Positions 56,619 through 64,000 of a DNA stretch of 64,000 nucleotides are shown here, one piece after another. Every line of letters begins with the position of its first letter. Within the stretch, counting starts at the first letter, position 1. The translations under genes and the position numbers were made by a program. The notes under the pieces were generated by a model. It was not told the DNA's origin. It worked only from the letters and a program-made list of their open reading frames with translations, and searched no databases. The DNA is from Cyclaneusma minus (Eukaryota; Ascomycota; Leotiomycetes; Marthamycetales; Marthamycetaceae): assembly GCA_037179335.1 (NCBI GenBank), contig JAKZHN010000043.1:248001-312000 (forward strand). The letters run 5' to 3'.

Positions 56619-58650
56619 GGATGAATTGATGTGAGTCGATGGGTAGCAGGATTCTCTGCTTCCGGAACAGATCTGCCGTCGTGGCAACATACTTCAAGCC
56701 AGAGATAGACCTCCACTCCCTCGCCTTGTCCGCCCCCTCCTCTCGCCATCGCCATGAACTCCTTCACCCAACCATCTTTCCCCGTTACGCCCCCTGGCCA
56801 GATTGTGAATGCCTGGGTTCCCTTGTCTTTTCCATGGTCCGGGGCATTCGCCATGCCTCGGTGATGAGGGCTTGTGTTTTCTTTGCCTCTTGGCTTGCAT
56901 TCTTTCTGGGGAACAGGAATGTGCTTACTCGGTGGAGACAGGTCGCCGTTTCCTTCTGGTGGAGCTTGATTTGGTGCATTTGATGGGTCTGGAGTGGTAC
57001 ATGTGTTGATGACTCGCTGTATTGATCCTTCGCTGCGTTGATGCTTCACGCTGCTTGTTTGCTGGCTTCGTTTTGTGTGTTTTTTCCTGACCTGCAGTCC
57101 CTGCGGGCGGTGTGTTTGTGCATGAGGCGCTTGGAAGTGGGGCGGGTGGTGCGGCGAGGCAGTACTGGCTGGTAGGCGTTGATTTGAAGCCATATTTTCC
57201 TTCTCACCTTTGTGTATACCGTATGCCTCACTTACCTAGACGAGGTGTACTCCATGTCGTCAGTCTATCCAAAATGAAGATTGCCCAGCAAAGGCACTGG
57301 ATGGTAGTAGGTCTCGCAATTTGCGGTTCAAGGAATATCAGATTTGAAAGAGTCGTTGAGCGGCAGCTAGTATAGGGATCATATATTTTCGACTCGTCAA
57401 ACGTACCTGTTCAGAAGTGCAATGATTGCCTGACGATACCCACATCAACGGCCACACACACGCTCGTTTCCTGGCATCTTGACAGTGATCAAGTCCTTGA
57501 GTTTTTCAAGATGATAAAGAGGGCTGGTGGGCGATGCGCCACCCGCTGGTGGTTGATGAGACTCATCCTTCCTAGGTTTCACGGCTACTGATATCGACGA
57601 TGAAATGGGTTCGTGGGAACGGCTTCAACGAGGCTAATCTCCTGACCAGGTCTGGCATAGGTCGACCGTATCCATGTGTGTCATTTGGGAAACCCCTGAC
57701 CCGTGTTGACTGGGTTAGGGGTGTGACCCATCTGAGCCTGATAGTGATGGAGCTTTTCTACGAGTCGAAAGCCGTTTGGAACTAGCCAAGTGATAAAATC
57801 GGGGGCTTCGTCTGAAAGGTATTCGGGTCATAGTTTCCCACCCCCTCGGAACAAAGACAAGGTGCTGCACGAGATCTCGTTGCTGCAGAACGAACTGTTC
57901 TTTGTCTTCGAATGTCTCAAGATATTGGGTCTTGGAAGCTTCGGTTCTGAAAATAGATTGCGGCAAGAGTTGAGTTTGGTATCTTTGGCTGTGCGGAACA
58001 CGATGTGTAACGACGTACTGTGGAGGCGTAAACTGTAGAGTATTTACATTTCGCGTGCCGACGCGCAACACCGTATTTCCGTCTCGTCCTAAATTCCCCA
58101 TATAAAGAACAAATATCAAATCACAAGCTCTTATTAATTCGAGGCTACATTCAGCTTTTCGGCGTCGAAAGGAGAACCAAGCATTTGAGCTGATTGATAT
58201 CCCTTGTTTTTGCCATTTGAGACTGGCCGTGATGTAATATGCTGCCACACCGTCACAGAGCTGGCTGAGTATCTACAGCCCCATTGTGTTGTATGACCCT
58301 CGTATTTGCAAGGACTAGGCTCAAGGGGGCTTTCTATTCGATCATGGGCTGTTTTTCTGTTTGCCACGCTAATAATAGTACAAATATGTCTTGTAATACT
58401 GTTGATCGTGTGAAATGCGCCATAAAGATAGCCATCAGTCAGCCAGATGTGTTTTCGATATTTTTATATAAGACTCTCTGTTGATCCCCAATTTTACTGC
58501 CCATAACTAGCAGTCGAGATATCAGCAAGCAACCCCCTATACCGAAACAAAAAAGCTCTTACATTCAAGTGACCTTAGGTTGGATATCGGCTTTTGTTCA
58601 ATCTACAGTGATGTAAGTAGACTTGGCTGTGGTTTTGCTTCTCTTGCTAG
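56619..58650. other. 2-kb gene-poor region
   Basis: 3' flank of the JmjC gene and intergenic DNA. Open frames (56528-57193 and 57715-58248, minus) have no domains, and the first overlaps the JmjC coding end. No RNA gene or repeat family member was found. Confidence 0.5.
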
Positions 58651-60831
58651 CTGCAGTCACCAAGGCCGACACGTGAGTCTCTGATAGTTATTTGAGCGCC
58701 TATTTGCTAATCAGACTCCAGGACTCTTTATGGACATGCCAATTTCTGCCAAGAATTAGGGCCAGGGGGTGATTCTTGTATAGCCATCTCAGCCGGGTGC
58801 TATGCTATATCGCCACTTTGGAACTATGCACCCTCTACGACTTGTACAAAAAGCCTCGCTGCGACAAGTTCAGCACTTTCCTGCACTTGGGGGTGTGAAG
58901 GCTGGGATGGTAGCGCCTTTTCTCCTTGTTAGTCCAAATATTCCTGCCAAAGTGGGACTTGTCAATGTAGACTGCCTCACAATACATCCAGCACAGCCGT
59001 TATAGCATCCACTAGTCACTCTTCTCCTTCCTCCTCCTCCTTTTCTACCAGGACCAGAACCACGATATTTGCAACTTTGACCGAGACCCTTCGGACTTCC
59101 ACCAAGTCTGATATTTCCACATCATTAACAGGGACTACCGGTGCAGTGGTGCCTATTATTACCAGTCCTTCCCAAGCTGCAAAAGATGCTATCGCTATAG
59201 CGAATAGCGCATTAAGTGCTGTTAATCCCTATCAAACTAATCCTATCTCGTCTACAAAAGCGGGAATTGCTCATCATGCTATTTCCGACGCTTTTACTGG
59301 TGCGTCTTCTTGAACAATGGCTCTGGCGTCTCACTCATATGGAATTACAGCTGCACAAAGCGCCCTAAGCGAAGCCACTAATAGCACAGCTGAAGCCTCT
59401 CTTAAATCATTGACAGCAGCTCTCACCACGGCCCTAACAGTCGCAGCTTCGGCAGTCGCTGATTCAAAGGCTGCTTCGGCTGCCGCACTTGCTAGTGCTA
59501 TGCTTCCTATTGCGGGTGTGTTTTCGATAAACAAGAAACAACTTAGGCTTTTCTAATTTTATACCTTATAGCCGCCGTCTTACAAATACCGCAAGAGTCA
59601 GCTCAGCCACTGTACAAATGACCCTAGCGCCACCTAACACCGAGCGGTCAAGCAGTACGACTAGCTCTTCATCCTCGTCCTCAACCCCGTCTGCATGTTC
59701 ATTTTGCCTTGCGTGTGCCAATTCCGAATTCATTGACTTCACTGGCGATGATAATGGCACCTTGTCAGCATTAGCGAAACGCTCAAAGCATGCTAGGGAA
59801 TTTACTCACGAAAGAAATGTGTTCCAACTTGACGAAAAGTCCTCCCTCCAGTCCCGCTCGACGACGCCAAAAACTTTAACGATATGCGAAGAAACCTATT
59901 CGTCTGGGCCATACACCTCCGGCGGAAAAGGGCTCAAGCTTCCTTCGTACGGGTATTTTTATAGGTACGACGAGACCCGTCCATGTTTGTGGACATTTGA
60001 ACTATTCTCTGGTACGACGATGACCAATAATTTGGCCGCCTACTATCATGAAGAATTCGAGAGTAAGCTGAACCGAGGACTCAACGCAATCCACATTCGC
60101 TCGCTGACAACCTCAATTAGCGGAGCACGTCCTTGAAGCACAGAGAATCAGGCAATTTGCGGAAGATGCGAAGTTGAACAAAACTAACCCAGGATGGTGC
60201 GGTTTCCTAACGGATACAACACTCCTAGGCCAACAATTCCCTAAGGCGCCCTTGGCTTCAGGTGCAATGATGCTGGCTTTGAGCCACAATAATAGCAAGC
60301 CCCCCCGAGCTGTTCGGATTGGACAAACATCTGAACAGGCGCAAGTCGGACGTCTTCAACCAAGGATGGAACTGATAAGACATGGCGGAACATTCCATTG
60401 ACCCCTGAAAAGCAGTTGGAGAAAGTCACGCAACTGGCCATGGTATGGGAGTATCTTTTCAGGCCAGATCTCATCGATGTTTATAAAGAGACGAGTACGC
60501 GCATGAAAGATATTCTCGGACAATTGGACCAAAAACTCGCAGCGATTAACATACAGGTTAGTTCTCCCAGTGTGTGACTCGAGAGCTTTTTGTTGATGCT
60601 TGAATACAGCCGCTATACAGTTTTGCGAATGAGTATGACAAATATGAGAAGCTGTTTCTCTTCAGAAAGGGCACGGAGATGACGGAATATATGCAAAGCC
60701 TAATTAGTAAAGTGAGAGAGAACCCTCAGCTTGCTCATTTTCAGTCGCAGATTGTTGCCCAGACAAGTCGAGGAGCTGACGCAGATCCGAGGAAATGGGA
60801 CAAGCTCTTGGATGATTTGTACTCACCATAA
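58651..60831 (+). pseudogene. decayed secreted protein gene: LysM-like, Ser/Thr-rich linker, chitinase-associated-type C-terminal region
   Basis: A chain of segments joins in frame by good splice sites: 58651-58672, 58722-58927, 59006-59299, 59351-59515, 59607-60062, 60121-~60300, then 60307-60556 and 60610-60831. The first part reads LYGHANFCQELGPGGDSCIA and AGCYAISPLWNYAPSTTC, a short LysM-like Cys pattern, then CTWGCEGWDG. A Ser/Thr-rich and Ala-rich stretch follows. The last 300 residues (CSFCLACANSEFID, EHVLEAQRIRQF, PELFGLDKHLNRRKSDVFN, WRNIPLTPEKQLEKVT) resemble, from memory, the C-terminal region of fungal secreted chitinase-like proteins. The frame breaks at the C7 run at 60300-60306 and again near 60360-60375 (TGA at 60373). 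No convincing start or signal exon was found. It is either a pseudogene or carries two assembly indels. Confidence 0.55.
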
Positions 60832-60896
60832 TAACGAGTGGTGTTTGGGTGGCTGCAAGGCTGCAGTCACCTGACCGGCACGGGTCTGACACGAGT

Positions 60897-60919
60897 CTGG
60901 CGCTAGGGTTTAGCGCCAG
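60897..60919. repeat. 9-bp perfect inverted repeat
   Basis: CTGGCGCTA and its inverted copy TAGCGCCAG are separated by GGGTT. It can form a stem-loop. Its role is unknown. Confidence 0.6.
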
Positions 60920-60949
60920 GGCTTATCGCCAACAGGCAGTAGGTAGCTG

Positions 60950-60973
60950 GGAGAGAGCCCTACTGCTCTCCCC
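60950..60973. repeat. GGGAGAG/CTCTCCC inverted repeat
   Basis: A seven-base stem (GGGAGAG ... CTCTCCC) with a nine-to-ten-base loop lies 30 bp downstream of the first palindrome. The pair resembles structure near fungal transposon ends, but no other element parts are visible. Confidence 0.45.
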
Positions 60974-61601
60974 TCCTCATAGACAATACTACACCCTGAA
61001 CCAACCCCCTACGTCCTAGCACTAGTGATTCCCTGTGAAACCAACAGGTGGTTAAACAGCTTATCACAGATTGAGACTGCTCTCGCTTTGTATCCAGAAG
61101 ACTAGGCAGCTATGAAAATACAGCAAAGGTAGCTACTAGATTTTAAGCGATCTCGAGGTTTCGCCCGAATTTTGCGTTATCAAGGCTTGTTAAAAGCTTG
61201 TGATACACTAATGACTCCCAAGTAGTGCTGATATTCATACTTCGATAGGCGACTGTACTAGAGTTTTGGGCCTCTGATTCTTGCGTACGAGAGCTGAACC
61301 GTTAAAAGTAGCGACAACCATGCCCAAACACGGTAGCAGCCAGACCGATTCACAGCAACACTAGGCCAAAAGCAAAGAAGCTCATCATCAACTTGATATC
61401 ATTTCATTGCATATGCCCAAATCAATGCGCTCAGGGGTATACGAACCCGTCATCCCAAATCGTCCTCATTCATCAACAGCACCCAAACCAAGCTGGCAGA
61501 ATACGCATTTCCCAGAACCGCTAAATGCAACAATACTCAGCCAAAGTCCAATTCATTACTCAATATTCGTATTCCCGCTGCCTTTCCTTCGGATGCGTCG
61601 T

Positions 61602-63235
61602 CTAGGCCGAGTCAACGACGTGCTTCTCCGGATGACCCTCGGGCAGCACATCCGCAGTCGTCTCATCCGAGAACCTGAGATCTTCCTCGACGGAAACATG
61701 GTCTTGGATTTTGATAAAAATAATAGGTGACGCGATGAGTAGAGCGCCCAAGAGCAAGCCCCAGCTAGAAGCGAATTCGCTGACATACGATATCTTGAGG
61801 GCGTCGAGACGGTAGATGATCGCAGCGCCGGCAGATTGGATGCCCTTGTAAAAACCTGCGTAGTTTGCTGCTTTACGGCCGGAATTGGAAAGTGCACCCA
61901 TGAACCTGTTGGTCAATTAGCATTTTGTGGCACGTTTTGGCATGTTGAAGAGAATGGCCACAAGACTGGGGAAAGAGCTTACCAGTAAACACTGGTTTGC
62001 CACACAGCGTCGTAGAAACCGTAGAACATGTACAAAAACATCACGCCGACGTATCCGTTCGTCCTCCAATCTTCGGTGGCTTGGGCATTGGCACGGGAGG
62101 GTTGGTCTTTTTGCCAGGCCCAGCCACCTCCCCAGATCACTAGGGTGAGAACGAACAGGGCTGCCCATCCACCCTTTGCTCTCACGCTTCTGCGGAAATA
62201 GCCGATGTCGAGGGCATAGCCGAAGACGGTGGCTCCGACCATTTGCGAGGTCCAGTACAGGGTGCTGTTGAGAGCTCGAGTTCGTACGTCGAAATGAGCG
62301 GCGTTGATTCCGTTGAACTGGTAGGTGTAGAACCAATTGGAGGCAAAGAACATTGGAAAAAGGAGGATGATGAACGTGTCTGTGCGAAGGGTTTCCCAGA
62401 GACCTATGAGTTCGCCCTTCCAGGTAGGATTTTTCATGAGAATGACATGTGATCCATCTTCTCGAACCACTTTGTCGGCGTCGACCAGGAAGAAAGCCAC
62501 AATGGCGCCGAGAAACATCAGGACAATGAACGCAATATAGGTTCCGTCGCTGACAGTTCCGGCGTCAGTCCGGTGGATATTCTGTCCTAGAGGGATCTTA
62601 AGACTGTTAGCAGTCTGTATTTGAATTCTGGGATCCATTTAACTCACCAGAGCACCGATGACAGCGCCAAGATTGAAGATAATCCAGAACCAGGAGATGT
62701 AACGTCCCTTGTTACCTTCCGGCGGGTAGGACATCATAATAACACCTTGTGCAGACCACAGCAACCCAGCGCAGACACCAAGAAGAGCACCGGCAAAGAT
62801 AACAAAACCGGAATTCGCAGTATGGGTGTAGCAGAGCAAACTGGCCGAGTATATGCAGTATCCGATGCCACCAAAACTCATAGCCGTCTTGATACCAACC
62901 TTGTTTGTGAAAGAACCGGCAAAGAAGCCAACAACGGAGAAAGTCGAGTAGAGAGCAACGGTTGAATTATCGGCGACCGAGGTGTTTAGCTGTCCGCCTC
63001 CACCCAGACCGCTGAGCGAGTTGTACATGCCGGGACACAAGAAGCAGACAAAGGCAATCATGAGCAATTGGATTTTGGGCGATGCGTAGTGTGGAATGGT
63101 GAAAGGACCGATTTTCCGTTGCCTGTACATCCATCCTGTCGGTTGTTCGCCGTGAGCCTGGTAGGGAGACTCGAGGCCAGGCTCAGCCGCTGACTTCGCC
63201 TCGGCGACGTTGGCTTTCTCGTCAATGTCGGCCAT
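61602..63235 (-). CDS. UNC93-like (DUF895) major-facilitator-type membrane protein
   Basis: Three exons, 63235-62648, 62596-61983 and 61905-61602 (introns of 51 and 77 nt), give 501 residues. The N-terminal 60 residues are soluble (MADIDEKANVAEAK...). About eleven membrane segments follow, with the hallmark stretches FLCPGMYNSLSGLGGGG, SFGGIGYCIY, FVIFAGALLGVCAGLLWSAQG, GRYISWFWIIFNLGAVIGAL and FFASNWFYTYQFNG. Loops carry VILMKNPTWKGEL and EGNKGRY. Related fungal proteins are annotated as UNC93/DUF895 transporters of unknown substrate. The splice after YW restores WFMGALSNS, a conserved segment. A TATATAT run at 63315 lies about 80 bp upstream of the start. Confidence 0.88.
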
Positions 63236-64000
63236 CTTTAAGGCTGATTGTGATTTGGCAGCAAGACGGGTCAGCTAGGGAGGAGAGAGGAAGAGCGAGC
63301 AGCAGGCGTCGGTGATATATATTTGATGCATGGACATTCGGTGGCACAGCGCCTTCCAGGCCTCTGGTAGCAATGGCGTGTGGGGGAGCACCATGTAACC
63401 GACATGGAGGGGGATGATAGGACGAAATGGACAGGATTGGATTGATATCGGAAGAAGGCTTTGCGCCTTACCTACTAGTACCTCGTATTTTGGGAAACGG
63501 TGTGAAAGCTTGAAGCTTAAGGTTGTCCCCTAAACTTAGCTCTCGAAAGACATGGCTGATGCTACTTCGAAAGTTCAGAGTGACAGAAGTGAGACATCTG
63601 AATTGGCAAGCTTGCGGGCACAGCTTCGCGTGGGCGAATTGTTCGCAAAGCGCTGCTGCCGGGGCTGCTGATAACGGATTCTCCACAGCGGCTTGATCCC
63701 CCAGTTTGTCGCATGCGACCACTCCCAGGAGCCTGGACCGAGCCGGGATTCCTTTAACAGTCGAGAGCTGGAGAGCTGATTTGCAGAGCGCAAGACGCTG
63801 TGCCTCCTGGGGTGTGAGCACTGGCTAATCGGTGCCTTTCCTGGCGGCTGTTAAGGCCTCGGCGCAGTCGCTTAACCCCTGCTCACCACTCCGACGCCAA
63901 GGCCAAGATAGCGGTGCCCGACCTGCTCGAATCTGATATGTAACGTTGCCGCTTCCGACTTCCATCCATCGCATCTTTGGTCAGTCTCGACAGCCAACAA
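63236..64000. other. intergenic, promoter of the transporter gene
   Basis: 765 bp upstream of the minus-strand transporter. ATATATATTT near 63315 is a likely TATA region. No further gene is seen before the window end. Confidence 0.5.

Larger units (their letters stand above)
60832..61601. other. intergenic, with short palindromes
   Basis: 770 bp between the decayed gene and the transporter gene. Two short inverted repeats lie at 60897-60919 and 60950-60973. Nothing else is supported. Confidence 0.5.

Noticed and set aside
56528..57193. 221-residue minus-strand frame past the JmjC gene
   Set aside because: Overlaps the JmjC coding end and has no recognisable features.
57715..58248. 177-residue minus-strand frame
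   Set aside because: No domain, no splice logic, atypical composition for a gene.

Overview
The window is nuclear DNA of a filamentous ascomycete (Pezizomycotina). The evidence is compact genes with many 45-100 nt introns with GT-AG ends, CTAAC/CTGAC-like branch sites, fungal-type proteins (Pal1, Las17 with a WH1 domain, Fmp46-type thioredoxin fold, 4CXXC_R1 JmjC protein) and short mobile elements. A dothideomycete is a reasonable guess, but the sequence alone does not prove the class. No bacterial operon, CRISPR array, rRNA or convincing tRNA was found.

Layout. 0.8-2.6 kb: secreted proline-rich surface protein (minus). 3.9-7.3 kb: two quinate-pathway genes in tandem (quinate/shikimate dehydrogenase and 3-dehydroshikimate dehydratase). 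8.3-12.5 kb: a large four-exon gene of unknown function (minus). 13.8-14.4 kb: Fmp46-like redox protein. 16.5-18.4 kb: Pal1 morphology protein. 19.6-21.5 kb: divergent RecA/Rad51-like protein. 21.5-23.9 kb: gene-poor, with a MITE and an imperfect repeat. 23.9-31.7 kb: dense housekeeping block (adenylosuccinate synthetase, F-box-like protein, mitochondrial Mg2+ channel Mrs2, WASP/Las17). 33.5-40.0 kb: a single-pass membrane protein, an unknown basic protein, eIF1A and a 988-residue PPR-type protein. 41.3-45.4 kb: two secreted enzymes, a pepsin-like aspartic protease and a galactose-oxidase-type copper radical oxidase. 45.7-49.4 kb: Kish/Ksh1, a disordered KSPP-repeat protein, ribosomal protein S23 and a lysine-rich small protein. 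51.6-56.6 kb: Coq2 and a JmjC/4CXXC_R1 chromatin protein. 57-61.6 kb: gene-poor, with a decayed secreted Cys-rich/LysM-like gene. 61.6-63.2 kb: UNC93-like transporter.

Most genes are conserved housekeeping genes. The accessory content is (1) a Tc1/mariner-type MITE family with three complete copies and one truncated copy, with TA target sites and shared terminal inverted repeats, (2) the compact quinate pair, (3) the neighbouring secreted protease and copper radical oxidase, and (4) the broken secreted gene at 58.65-60.83 kb beside short palindromes. I saw no large new multigene system; the best candidates for new biology are the MITE family, the unknown four-exon protein, and the decayed LysM-like gene.
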